A stretch of 29,608 nucleotides of DNA from CAMAUF01 sp046152925 (GCA_046152925.1 JBJXFX010000093.1:1-29608), one strand, 5' to 3'; counted from the first letter of the stretch, positions 1-7,407 are shown. The notes: generated by a model not told the origin, from the sequence alone. A program made the numbers and translations.

Positions 1-131
1 CGATCAACAACATCCTTCGCTGGAACTACTTCAAGATCGGCGAGGTCACCCACCAAGTGACGTCGCACAACGTCGGCCGGGACCTCTGGTTCGACCAGAA
101 GGACCCGACCTGGCAGGGCCGCAAGGCGTAA
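1..131 (+). CDS. C-terminal end of an unidentified protein (partial)
   Basis: An open frame enters from the left edge and ends at a TAA stop at 129-131, giving 42 visible residues. They are rich in Trp, Asn and charged residues (it contains NILRWNYFKIGEV and LWFDQKDPTWQGRK). I do not recognise the family from this tail and assign no function. The frame has normal GC-rich codon use and is followed after 26 bases by a strong hairpin, which supports a genuine gene end. The 5' part lies outside the window. Confidence 0.6.
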   Translation, partial: INNILRWNYFKIGEVTHQVTSHNVGRDLWFDQKDPTWQGRKA

Positions 132-157
132 GCCTTCGACCTCACCACACGTCATCA

Positions 158-196
158 ACAAGGAAGGGGCTACCAGGCGGTGGCCCCTTCCCTTGT
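158..196. terminator. Strong GC-rich hairpin between convergent genes
   Basis: The left arm 158-174 (starting ACAAGGAAGGGGC) pairs with the right arm 179-196 (ending GCCCCTTCCCTTGT), with one bulged base and a four-base AGGC loop. It lies between the plus-strand gene ending at 131 and the minus-strand gene ending at 218, so it could serve both. No clear T-tract follows on either strand, so it is a terminator-like hairpin rather than a textbook intrinsic terminator. Confidence 0.55.
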
Positions 197-217
197 CCTG
201 CGGACCCTTGGACGCGG

Positions 218-1144
218 CTAGCGAAGCCCGACGCTGGCGAGGAACGGGATCGCGGAGCGGACGCGTTCCTCCGGCTGCCACTGGTTAATCTCGAGGGTGT
301 AGGCGCCGAGGGGTGCGATCCCCTCGACGATATAGCCCCAATCGACATCGCCGTCGCCGGGCGACCGATGGTCGCCGATGCCCTCGACATCATGAAGGTG
401 GGCCCCAACGATTCTGCCCGAGAGTGCGCCGAGCCAGGCATGCCGGTCGATGAAGCCGAGCCGGTGGAGCACCTCGGCGTGGCCCGTGTCATGCCAGTAG
501 CCCGCCTGGGCTGGGTCCAGGCCGTCCAGGACGATGGCGTATTCGGCCGGGTGGGGAATTTCGTGGTAGTGATAGCGATTCTCGACGCCGATGGTGATCC
601 CCGCGGGTTCCGTGAGGGCGACGAGCTCTCGCAGCGAGCGGCCGGCCGCGGCAAGGAAGGGCTCCGCTTGAGACCGCCGTGTCGCCATCGCGATCTCACG
701 GAGGCTCGCGAAGCGGTCAGAATCCGCCTCACCCCCGTCGAAGAGCCGGCGCATTTCGTACTCCTCAGGAAGCATCTCGATGCCGTCGCCCACCGCCCCG
801 AGATGGCAGACCGAGTACTTCGCCCCAACCCGGATAGCCCAGCGGATGCTCTCTGAGGCGTGTTCGACCGCCGCGCGGCGTTCCGGCTCGTCTGGGGAGG
901 CGAGGTTGAGTTTCGTGTTGCTCCGGCCGTCCGGGAGCCGCACCCACGGCGCTGGCTGGTGCACGGAGACGATCGGCAGGGCGTTCGCCGCGATGATCGC
1001 CTCGAACTTCTCCCGGCGGGTCGAGTGGGAGATCTCGATTGCGTCGTACCCAGCGCTGGCGGCGAAACGGGCGAAGGCCGCTCCGTCGTCGAACCGGTCT
1101 TGTTGGGCGAACATCGTAGAAAGGGCGAGTTGCTTGTGGGCCAT
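218..1144 (-). CDS. Sugar phosphate isomerase/epimerase family protein (AP endonuclease 2-like TIM barrel)
   Basis: This 308-residue protein has the layout of the xylose isomerase-like TIM-barrel family, which isomerises or epimerises sugars or polyols using a divalent metal. Candidate metal and active-site residues are visible in the expected order: Glu188 in GVENRYHYHE, Asp219 and His222 in YWHDTGHAEV, His249 in GAHLHDV and Glu285 in YTLEINQW. The substrate cannot be deduced. I start at the ATG at 1142-1144 (MAHKQLAL), where homology-like sequence begins. The frame is open further upstream, but that extension is Arg-rich and low in pattern. No Shine-Dalgarno precedes the ATG; a TACGCT hexamer lies seven bases before it, suggesting a leaderless message. 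The next minus-strand gene upstream is 167 bases away. Confidence 0.85.
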   Translation of the reverse strand: MAHKQLALSTMFAQQDRFDDGAAFARFAASAGYDAIEISHSTRREKFEAIIAANALPIVSVHQPAPWVRLPDGRSNTKLNLASPDEPERRAAVEHASESIRWAIRVGAKYSVCHLGAVGDGIEMLPEEYEMRRLFDGGEADSDRFASLREIAMATRRSQAEPFLAAAGRSLRELVALTEPAGITIGVENRYHYHEIPHPAEYAIVLDGLDPAQAGYWHDTGHAEVLHRLGFIDRHAWLGALSGRIVGAHLHDVEGIGDHRSPGDGDVDWGYIVEGIAPLGAYTLEINQWQPEERVRSAIPFLASVGLR

Positions 1145-1151
1145 GCGCCAA

Positions 1152-1157
1152 AGCGTA
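1152..1157 (-). promoter_or_regulatory. Candidate -10 hexamer for a leaderless start
   Basis: Read on the minus strand, TACGCT is followed by seven bases (TTGGCGC) and then the ATG at 1144. No Shine-Dalgarno is present and I see no convincing -35 box. It belongs to a recurring TANNNT pattern in this window. Confidence 0.35.
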
Positions 1158-1311
1158 CGCCAAAGCGTCGCGGATCGGCGTGTCCCCGGATGCAGCCGTG
1201 AAGCAGCGAGAACGCGTCGGGTTCGCGGCTGCGCAGCGGCGTCCCGGTCACCGCGCGGCCGTCCGCGCGTTCGTCGAAAAACGCGAGCCCGGCTTCTACA
1301 AACCCGCAGGC

Positions 1312-2139
1312 TTAGGCTCGAGGCGGCCCGGCCACGATCCGCGCGCGCACTGCATCCGCGCCCGGCGCCGACCAAGCCGCCTCCACCCACCAGGTCGCGC
1401 CGGATTCGGCAAAGGCGGCGACTCGCGCGAGCGAGCCCGCGTCGCCAGGTTCCGTCGTCCCTTCCGCGACGATGTCGAACGGCTCGGAGCCGCGTGCCTG
1501 GCGCGCGCGGGCGGAGATCGCGGCGATGTCCGCCGGCTCGATGGCGCGGCCCCGCACTTGGGGCACGACGCCATCCCAGCGCAACGCCCGCTCGACGGAG
1601 CGGGCCGCGGGCCAAAGGGCGACGGGCCATATCGGCACGCGTGGGCGTTGCAGCGGGGCCGGGAGCTGCGTCATGGCGCCGATCGCGTAGTGCTTGCCAT
1701 GGTGAGTGAACGCCGACCCCGACCAGAGCCCAGCGAGGATCGTCAGGGTTTCACCCAACAGCTCTGCGCGTTCGCGGGGGGCCATGCGCTCTCCTGTTTC
1801 ACGGAAGCCGGCGTCGTCCCCGACTGCTCCGAGGCCTACGGGAAGCAGCATCCGGCCGTTCGAGAGCCGGTCGAGGGTCGCGACTTCCTTCGCGAGCTTC
1901 CAGGGCCGGCGTCGCGTGACGGCCGCAATCATGGGGCCGAGCCGGACACGCTGGGTTGCGACCGCCATCGCGGCCAGCGTGATCCAGGGGTCGGCTGTTG
2001 GCCCCGCCGGGTAGTCCGGCGTCTCAATCGAGATGGAGTCCGGGACGAACACCGCATCCCAGCCCGCGTCTTCCGCCAGGGCCGCGAGCTTCGGCGCGGT
2101 CGTGACATCGAGTGTTGGTAAGACGAACCCATAGCGCAT
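1312..2139 (-). CDS. Luciferase-like (LLM class) flavin/F420-dependent oxidoreductase
   Basis: This 275-residue protein opens with MRYGFVLPTLDVTTAPKLAA and continues with AEDAGWDAVFVPDS, the first strand and helix of the bacterial luciferase-like fold. It keeps family hallmarks such as WITLAAMAVATQRVRLGPMI, the KEVATLDRLSNGRMLLPVGLG segment and a C-terminal SGATWWVEA strand. Such enzymes use FMN or F420 for monooxygenation or hydride transfer; cofactor and substrate are not visible here. The start is well supported: GGGAGGA lies eight bases upstream of the ATG. It is slightly short for the family, which is often 280-340 residues. A plus-strand P450 starts 128 bases away in the opposite direction, so the two may share a divergent control region. 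Confidence 0.85.
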   Translation of the reverse strand: MRYGFVLPTLDVTTAPKLAALAEDAGWDAVFVPDSISIETPDYPAGPTADPWITLAAMAVATQRVRLGPMIAAVTRRRPWKLAKEVATLDRLSNGRMLLPVGLGAVGDDAGFRETGERMAPRERAELLGETLTILAGLWSGSAFTHHGKHYAIGAMTQLPAPLQRPRVPIWPVALWPAARSVERALRWDGVVPQVRGRAIEPADIAAISARARQARGSEPFDIVAEGTTEPGDAGSLARVAAFAESGATWWVEAAWSAPGADAVRARIVAGPPRA

Positions 2140-2193
2140 GGCGCCATCCTCCCGGGATCGAGGGTATCGCGAGTATGGTGACGGACGCGTCAG

Positions 2194-2236
2194 GGGTTGT
2201 CGCGGGAAGCGACGCCCAACCCAGGGCGCGTATGAT
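2194..2236 (+). promoter_or_regulatory. Dyad and -10-like box upstream of the P450-SDR genes
   Basis: An imperfect nested dyad spans 2194-2222: outer arms GGGTTG (2194-2199) and CAACCC (2217-2222), inner arms GTCGC (2199-2203) and GCGAC (2209-2213). A TATGAT hexamer at 2231-2236 matches the -10 consensus in five of six bases and would give a leader of about 25 bases with GAGGA before the ATG at 2268. No good -35 is present. If the promoter is real, the dyad overlaps the -35 region and could be an operator. Confidence 0.35.
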
Positions 2237-2267
2237 GTCGCCCACGTAGCCAAACCGAGGATCGCCG

Positions 2268-3545
2268 ATGAGCGCCAGTCCGATATCCGAGGCCAGTTTC
2301 GACCCAGCGATGCTTCAGACGCCGGAGTTCCACCGCGAGCCCTGGGAGGTATTCCGGTACCTCCGCGACCACCACCCCGTCTGGAAGAACCCGACCACGA
2401 ATAGCTGGCTGGTCACGCGGTACGACGATGTCGTCGCGGGCTTCAAGGATCACGCCCGCCTTTCGAGCACAATCATGGAGCAGTCCCACAACGTGGTATT
2501 CGGACCGTCGCTTACGGCGATGGATGGCGACGAACACACTCAGAAGCGGAACATCGTCGCGCCGGAGTTTGTTGGCCAGAAGCTCGCGGCGTTTCTGCCC
2601 GTTGTAGAACAGAACACGCATGACCTGATCGAGAAGTTCGCTCCCAGGGCCGCGGAGGAGCTGATCGGCTCGTTCGCCAAGGACGGTGAGGTGGACCTCG
2701 TGGACGCATTCTCCACCCGGCTGCCGGCCAACGTGATTATCGACGCATTGGGCTTGCCCAAGCGCGACCACGACTTCTTCCACGCGTGCTTCAGCGGCTT
2801 CATCGCCGGGCTCGGGCCCGACCCGGTGCGCCGCCAGCGAGCTATCGAGCTCAATCGGCAGTTTCACGCCTACATCGACCCCTACGTAGAAGAGCGCATG
2901 CGTGCACCCGGCGAGGACCTCATCTCCAAGCTCTGTGCGGCCGAGGTCGATGGCCAGAAGCTTTCGGCGTACGACATCAAGTCTTTCGCCAGCCTGTTGC
3001 TGACAGCGGGTGGCGAGACCACGGACAAGGCGATCGCGAACCTGTGGTGGCTGTTGCTCAATCACCCGGAGCAGTTCGAGCAGGTGAAGGCCGACCCGGA
3101 CCTCTTCGATAACGCCTTCACCGAGACGATGCGGCACTCTGGGCCTGTTGGCGGCGAGCCGCGAAATTCGCTGACGGACTTTGAATGGCACGGACAGCAG
3201 ATCCGCCGCGGTGACTTCGTCCAGGTCTCGATGCACTCGGCCAACCGCGACGAGCGGGTGTTCCGGGACCCGGACCGATTCGACATCCACAGGGCCGACC
3301 TCTGGATGGGCAAAGAGGTGCGCGTCGGGACCCGCGAAGACGGGCGGGCGAGCCATGTGGGCTTCGGCCTCGGCAAACACTTTTGTGTTGGCTACCAGCT
3401 CGCGCGTATGGAGGCGGTGACCGGTTCGAAGCGGCTCCTGGAGGCGCTCAAGAACCCGCGGATCAAGCCAGGAGAAGACCCACAGATCGGCGACGGGATG
3501 GCGATGCGCTCGGTGAAGCGGCTGCCCGTGGTTTGGGACGCATAA
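2268..3545 (+). CDS. Cytochrome P450 (bacterial soluble type)
   Basis: This 425-residue protein has all core P450 motifs. The oxygen-activating I helix is AGGETT at residues 247-252, the K-helix ExxR is ETMR at 286-289, and the heme-binding loop GFGLGKHFCVG has its thiolate ligand at Cys373. There is no membrane anchor, so it is a cytosolic enzyme that would take electrons from a ferredoxin or flavodoxin partner not encoded here. Length is normal for bacterial P450s. A sequence like WHGQQIRRGDFVQVSMHSAN precedes the heme loop, as in CYP families acting on terpenoids, steroids or fatty acids, but the substrate is not readable. An SDR gene follows after 13 bases, suggesting hydroxylation followed by alcohol oxidation. 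Confidence 0.93.
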   Translation: MSASPISEASFDPAMLQTPEFHREPWEVFRYLRDHHPVWKNPTTNSWLVTRYDDVVAGFKDHARLSSTIMEQSHNVVFGPSLTAMDGDEHTQKRNIVAPEFVGQKLAAFLPVVEQNTHDLIEKFAPRAAEELIGSFAKDGEVDLVDAFSTRLPANVIIDALGLPKRDHDFFHACFSGFIAGLGPDPVRRQRAIELNRQFHAYIDPYVEERMRAPGEDLISKLCAAEVDGQKLSAYDIKSFASLLLTAGGETTDKAIANLWWLLLNHPEQFEQVKADPDLFDNAFTETMRHSGPVGGEPRNSLTDFEWHGQQIRRGDFVQVSMHSANRDERVFRDPDRFDIHRADLWMGKEVRVGTREDGRASHVGFGLGKHFCVGYQLARMEAVTGSKRLLEALKNPRIKPGEDPQIGDGMAMRSVKRLPVVWDA

Positions 3546-3558
3546 CAGGAGGACTTGT

Positions 3559-4341
3559 ATGGATCGCCTTACGAACCGGGTCGCCTTCATCACGGGCGCG
3601 GGGTCAGGGTTGGGGCGGGCGATGGCCACCCGCTTCGCTGAAGAGGGCGCCGATATCGGTTGCGCCGACATCAACCTGCGCGGCGCCGAAGAGACGGCGG
3701 ATATGGTCCGGGCGCTGGGCCGGCGGGCCGTCGTCGTTGGCTGTGATGTGCGCAAACAGGCCGAGCTCGAGGCGGGCGTCGCCGCGACAGTCGCGGCGCT
3801 CGGCGACCTCTGGGTCGCGGTCGCAAACGCGGGGATCAACCGGAGCGGCACGCTGCTGACGCTCACCGAAGCGGACTGGCAGGCCGTGATCGATATCAAC
3901 CTGACCGGGGTGTTTCTCACCTGCCAAACGGCGGCGCGGCAACTGGTCGCTCAAGGGAAGGGCGGCCGGCTGATCTGCATCGCGTCGGTCGCCGCCGAGA
4001 AGGGGTTCGCCGGCCTCATCCCCTACGGGGCGGCGAAAGCTGGCGTGCGGCATATGACGCGTTCGATGGCTCAGGAGTTGGCACCTCACCGGATCACGGC
4101 GAACTCGATTGGCCCGGGTCTTATCGCGACCCCGTTCGGCGGCGGCGATTGGTCGGCGCCCGGGAGGAGAGAGGCGGCAGGCGCCGGCATCCCGCTTGGG
4201 CGCGTCGGCGAGGCCGCGGACGTCGCGGCTGTCGCGGCGTTCCTCGCGAGCGACGACGCGTCGTTCGTGACGGGCAGCTACTACCTGGTGGACGGCGGGA
4301 TGACCGACGCCGGTTTCGGCGGAGCGGGGGCCCAGCGCTGA
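3559..4341 (+). CDS. Short-chain dehydrogenase/reductase (SDR)
   Basis: This 260-residue classical SDR has the nucleotide-binding TGAGSGLG motif at residues 12-19, the structural NAG at 90-92 and the catalytic triad Ser143, Tyr156, Lys160 with the standard 13- and 4-residue spacings. The C-terminal FVTGSYYLVDGG is typical of the FabG-like group. It would oxidise or reduce an alcohol/ketone with NAD(P); an Asp at the end of the second strand (GCADI) favours NAD(H). AGGAGG lies just before the ATG. It follows the P450 by 13 bases and is almost certainly co-transcribed, so the alcohol made by the P450 is a reasonable but unproven substrate. Confidence 0.93.
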   Translation: MDRLTNRVAFITGAGSGLGRAMATRFAEEGADIGCADINLRGAEETADMVRALGRRAVVVGCDVRKQAELEAGVAATVAALGDLWVAVANAGINRSGTLLTLTEADWQAVIDINLTGVFLTCQTAARQLVAQGKGGRLICIASVAAEKGFAGLIPYGAAKAGVRHMTRSMAQELAPHRITANSIGPGLIATPFGGGDWSAPGRREAAGAGIPLGRVGEAADVAAVAAFLASDDASFVTGSYYLVDGGMTDAGFGGAGAQR

Positions 4342-4351
4342 GAGGCCGCGG

Positions 4352-5029
4352 CTAGGCGACGAACCGGTAGCCGCGGCCCCGGATGGTCTGGATCTGGTTG
4401 GCCGCGCCGTCCTGCACGCTGCGGAGCTTGCGGCGGAGGTTGCTGACGTGGGCGCGGACGAGGGTGCTGGCGCCGGCCGAATCGCGGTATTGCCAGACGT
4501 CCACAAGCAGCGAACGCGGGTGGAGGGTCTCTCCTTCATGCTCCATGAAGTAGGCCAAAAGCGCCGCCTCGATATTGGTGAGGTGGGCCTCGCCGTGGGC
4601 GCTGCGCAGCGTGTTGGTGCCGAGGTCCAACTGCACAGAAGGGGCGTCGCCCTCGTTGCGGGGGCTGCCTACGCGCTCGCGGATCGCCTTCCCGATCGAC
4701 TCGAGGGGAAAAGGCTTTTTGATCACGGTCCCTTCGACGCGGAAGTGCGGGCGGCGGGCGCCCTTGTGCAGCAAGTAGATGAGGGCGGGGCTGTGCGAGC
4801 CATACGTGGTCGCAAGCCATTGGCCGAACTGAGGGAACGTGCAGCCTTCCTCGCCGCGCGGGAGGCCTTGCACATCGACAATCATGCCCTGTGGCCGTCG
4901 TTCCAACAGCGTCTGCATCGCCTCATCATAACTCTCGGCCTGAGTGACCGCGTACTGCCGGTCCGTGAGGTACTGGGCGAGCGTATCGCGTGTTCGACGC
5001 TCGCGACTCACAACAAAAACGTATGACAT
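4352..5029 (-). CDS. OmpR/PhoB-type winged-helix response regulator with atypical receiver
   Basis: The predicted 225-residue protein has an N-terminal receiver-like domain (about 1-120) and a C-terminal OmpR-type winged-helix DNA-binding domain (about 133-225) with recognition-helix sequence VRAHVSNLRRKL and the wing TIRGRGYRF. Asp52 (MIVDVQ) and Lys105-Pro106 (IKKPF) match the phosphoacceptor and switch-lysine positions. The acidic pair expected after the first strand is replaced by Ser8-Arg9 (FVVSRERR), so magnesium binding and ordinary phosphorylation are doubtful. No sensor kinase is adjacent. I chose the ATG at 5029 because the receiver fold begins there and a TTGACA-containing promoter lies just upstream; a longer frame to 5116 would run through that promoter. 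It ends ten bases from the convergent SDR. Confidence 0.82.
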   Translation of the reverse strand: MSYVFVVSRERRTRDTLAQYLTDRQYAVTQAESYDEAMQTLLERRPQGMIVDVQGLPRGEEGCTFPQFGQWLATTYGSHSPALIYLLHKGARRPHFRVEGTVIKKPFPLESIGKAIRERVGSPRNEGDAPSVQLDLGTNTLRSAHGEAHLTNIEAALLAYFMEHEGETLHPRSLLVDVWQYRDSAGASTLVRAHVSNLRRKLRSVQDGAANQIQTIRGRGYRFVA

Positions 5030-5065
5030 GCTGGGGTCCCCGCCGGCGCCCGACGGCGCTAGCGC

Positions 5066-5094
5066 ATGTTCAGAGCCGGGCATGCCCGTGTCAA
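5066..5094 (-). promoter_or_regulatory. Candidate promoter of the winged-helix regulator
   Basis: On the minus strand a perfect TTGACA (-35, 5089-5094) is followed by a 17-base spacer and GAACAT (-10, 5066-5071, three of six matches). Transcription would start near 5059, leaving about 30 bases of leader before the ATG at 5029. Consensus -35 boxes are rare in such GC-rich sequence, which is the main support. Confidence 0.45.
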
Positions 5095-5103
5095 GCACAT
5101 GAC

Positions 5104-5117
5104 TGTGATGTGTCACA
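5104..5117. promoter_or_regulatory. Perfect palindrome resembling a CRP/FNR-family half-site pair
   Basis: TGTGATGTGTCACA has perfect 5-base arms TGTGA and TCACA separated by four bases. The arms match the CRP half-site, while the four-base spacing is that of FNR-like sites. It lies ten bases upstream of the -35 box of the regulator gene, so it could be an activator or autoregulatory site. Binding is inferred only. Confidence 0.4.
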
Positions 5118-5180
5118 CTTTTGCCGCGCCATATGCTGAGCGCGGGCGTTTGCGAGGCATTCTTGGCCGGTGTGGTTAGG

Positions 5181-5936
5181 TCATTTCTCCGAGAGGAGTG
5201 AGTACGTGACTTCCTCGATCTTCGCCTGGACCACCGTGTGGGGCGCGTCTTGTGTGACCCAAAAGAAGTACGAGGAATCCGAGCGCTGGACGCGTACTCG
5301 CCAAGCCGTGAACTCGCCCGCGGGCACTTTGACGCGGTCCGGGCCGCTTACAGCGAGCTCGACCACGAGGATCCGCGGCTGGCCAGCGTTGATGATGTGG
5401 TGATAGGCGGCCCGATAGCCGGCACGCAGTTCTATCCCACGCACCATCCAGATGATCGACTCGTCGTCATACCAATCCGGCGATCCGCCCTCGCTCGGTT
5501 CGGGAAGGTCGCGCGTCGTCTCGCGAAGGTCATCTCCATCATGAGTTGTAAACGTCGCGACGCCAGTATCGTAAGCCACCGTGTGGTCGACGCTCTTCTG
5601 CTTCTTGGAGTCGGTGAGGAGTCGCTCCGAACGTACGGGCGTTAGCGTTTCGCTCTGGACCAGCGCCTCGCCGGAGTCCCCAAATTCATCTTTGGTGCAG
5701 CGCCGCTCGAGAAGCGTCCGGCCAGGTTCGGCGTTAGGTGTTGTGGAAAGGGTGCAGCGGCCTTCTCCGTCCACACCGCGGTCGGTCACGCGGTACTGGT
5801 ACGTTTCTGGCGCGGCCCAGGGTGGCGCGCGAAAGACGGCCGAGGTCGGCGGTTCCTCGTCGGCGCAGGCGCCCAGGAAGAGGGCGGCGATGAGGGCCCC
5901 GGCTGGGGGCCCGGCGTGGCGTAACGTGAACTTCAT
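5181..5936 (-). CDS. Predicted lipoprotein, DUF3108-like
   Basis: This 251-residue protein begins with a signal peptide (MKFTLRHAGPPAGALIAALF) ending in the lipobox LGAC with Cys24, so it should be a membrane-anchored lipoprotein facing outward. The rest is beta-rich, with the motif VKVPAGEFTAWRVRV near residue 204 that resembles the VPAG-x-F pattern of DUF3108-type exported proteins; I consider this resemblance likely but unproven. No catalytic motif is visible. Its ATG overlaps the TGA of the upstream threonine aldolase gene in an ATGA arrangement (5933-5936), indicating translational coupling. The regulator gene lies 151 bases downstream with its own promoter-like sequence. Confidence 0.75.
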   Translation of the reverse strand: MKFTLRHAGPPAGALIAALFLGACADEEPPTSAVFRAPPWAAPETYQYRVTDRGVDGEGRCTLSTTPNAEPGRTLLERRCTKDEFGDSGEALVQSETLTPVRSERLLTDSKKQKSVDHTVAYDTGVATFTTHDGDDLRETTRDLPEPSEGGSPDWYDDESIIWMVRGIELRAGYRAAYHHIINAGQPRILVVELAVSGPDRVKVPAGEFTAWRVRVQRSDSSYFFWVTQDAPHTVVQAKIEEVTYSLLSEK

Positions 5937-6967
5937 CTAACCTCGCCGGCGGCCGCCGCGATCCGGCGGAGGGCCTCGTGGACATCGTCGTCTGTAATGT
6001 CGAGATGTGTCACCATTCTGAAACGGCCGGGCCCAAAAGGTGTCGCGAGGACGCCTTTTGCCCGGAAAGCGTCGATCCAGGCCTGCTGCGTCCCCTCGGT
6101 CACGTCGGCGACGACTATGTTCGTTTGCGGTGTGTTGGGGCGGAAGGGTCCGGCTGTGGCGAGGCCCTTGGCTAAGGCGGCCGCGCGGGCGTGGTCGTCG
6201 GCGAGCCGGTCGATATGGTGGTCTAAGGCGTAGAGGCCTGCGGCTGCCAGGATTCCGGCTTGGCGCATCCCGCCGCCGAGCATCTTCCGGTTCCGGCGGG
6301 CCTCGGCGATGTAGTCCTTGGTCCCGCAAAGCAGGGAGCCGACCGGGCAGCCAAGGCCCTTGGACAGGCAAAAGGAGACGCTATCGGCGGACGCGGCGAG
6401 CGCCGCCGCCGGCGTTTCGAGCGCAGTTTGGGCGTTGAACAGGCGAGCGCCGTCGAGGTGGACGCGAAGGCCACCGGCGTGGGCCACGCCGGCCAGCGCC
6501 GCAACCGTCGAACCCGGAATGGCGGCTCCGCCGCAGCGGTTGTGCGTGTTCTCCAGGCAGAGCAGGGAGGTCTTCGGCGTGTGCAAGCCGGGCTCCCGGA
6601 TGGCCTGGCGAATGTCGTCGGCCGCGAGCGTGCCGTCGGGAAGGTTCTTGAGGGGGTGGGTGAGCAGGCCGCCGAGGCGGGCGGCGCCGGCGACTTCGTA
6701 AGCGAAGACGTGGCACTGGTCGCCGAGCAGGATCTCTTCGCCGGGGCGCGTGTGCGTCATCACGGCGAGGAGGTTCGCCATGGTGCCGCTCGGCACGTAC
6801 ATCGCGGCTTGCTTGCCCACACGCTCGGCGGCGACAGCCTCGAGGCGGTTGACCGTCGGGTCATCGCCGAAGACGTCGTCGCCCACTTCGGCGGCGGCCA
6901 TTGCGGCACGCATCGCGGGTGTAGGGCGGCTGACGGTGTCGCTGCGAAGGTCGATCAGACGGGTCAT
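5933..6967 (-). CDS. ltaE: Low-specificity L-threonine aldolase
   Basis: This 344-residue fold-type I PLP enzyme would cleave L-threonine/allo-threonine to glycine and acetaldehyde, or run in reverse. It opens with the family signature IDLRSDTVSRPTPAMRAAM followed by GDDVFGDDPTVNRLE. The PLP-binding lysine is Lys203 in FCLSKGLGCPVG, and the cofactor-contacting Asp172 and Arg175 lie in VHLDGARLFNA. ENTHNRCGG is also characteristic. I start at the ATG at 6967 because it overlaps the upstream stop as ATGA and matches the usual family start; an in-frame start six codons upstream is possible. The 3' end overlaps the lipoprotein start in the same way. Confidence 0.93.
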   Translation of the reverse strand: MTRLIDLRSDTVSRPTPAMRAAMAAAEVGDDVFGDDPTVNRLEAVAAERVGKQAAMYVPSGTMANLLAVMTHTRPGEEILLGDQCHVFAYEVAGAARLGGLLTHPLKNLPDGTLAADDIRQAIREPGLHTPKTSLLCLENTHNRCGGAAIPGSTVAALAGVAHAGGLRVHLDGARLFNAQTALETPAAALAASADSVSFCLSKGLGCPVGSLLCGTKDYIAEARRNRKMLGGGMRQAGILAAAGLYALDHHIDRLADDHARAAALAKGLATAGPFRPNTPQTNIVVADVTEGTQQAWIDAFRAKGVLATPFGPGRFRMVTHLDITDDDVHEALRRIAAAAGEVR

Positions 6968-7407
6968 GCGCGTTGGCGCTCCCATAGGGTCTGGTAATGG
7001 TCGGCGCCACGGATGGCGCCAGCGACTTCGGAGCGCTCTTCGCGTTCAAGCTCGCGTTGAAGACGCGCGCAGATGTCGAGCGCCGCGGCCCCGCCTTCGC
7101 GTGCCATGCGGTCCACCAGGTGTCCCCACACGCCGCTGGCAAGCAGGACGCCGAAGGTGCGGGGCCAGGAAAACGACATCACCTTTTCCGGGTAGCCGAA
7201 TTCCGGGCGCAGGCGTTTGATCGAGCGGAAGCGGTCTTCAACGGACTCTGCCCGCGGGACGACCGCGGCGAACGGGCCGACGCCGGCCTTTGTCCGGAAG
7301 TCGACGAGAAGCCGCTTCTGAATGATGTGGAAGCGGACCACCAAGACATCGGCCCCGTCGATGACCTTCAGCACTTCGTCGAGGTCGACACCGAAATCGT
7401 CTGTCAT
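6964..7407 (-). CDS. Conserved-looking hypothetical protein
   Basis: The predicted 147-residue soluble protein begins MTDDFGVDLDEVLKVIDGAD. It has a beta-strand-like VLVVRFHIIQKRLLVDFR, a motif SIKRLRPEFGYPEKVMSF, a Trp-rich middle (SFSWPRTFGVLLASGVWGHL) and a helical charged C-terminus. I do not recognise a named family. The frame stays open upstream through the tRNA gene, which cannot be coding, so the ATG at 7407 is the sensible start. Its TGA overlaps the ATG of the threonine aldolase gene (6964-6967), making it the first gene of a tightly coupled three-gene set. There is no signal peptide or membrane segment. Confidence 0.75.
   Translation of the reverse strand: MTDDFGVDLDEVLKVIDGADVLVVRFHIIQKRLLVDFRTKAGVGPFAAVVPRAESVEDRFRSIKRLRPEFGYPEKVMSFSWPRTFGVLLASGVWGHLVDRMAREGGAAALDICARLQRELEREERSEVAGAIRGADHYQTLWERQRA

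Noticed and set aside
1145..1630. Upstream extension of the sugar isomerase frame
   Set aside because: The added residues are Arg/Ala-rich and overlap the neighbouring oxidoreductase gene; the fold starts at the ATG at 1144.
2190..3920. Very long minus-strand open frame across the P450 and SDR genes
   Set aside because: Spans two well-supported plus-strand genes and an intergenic region; a codon-bias artefact.
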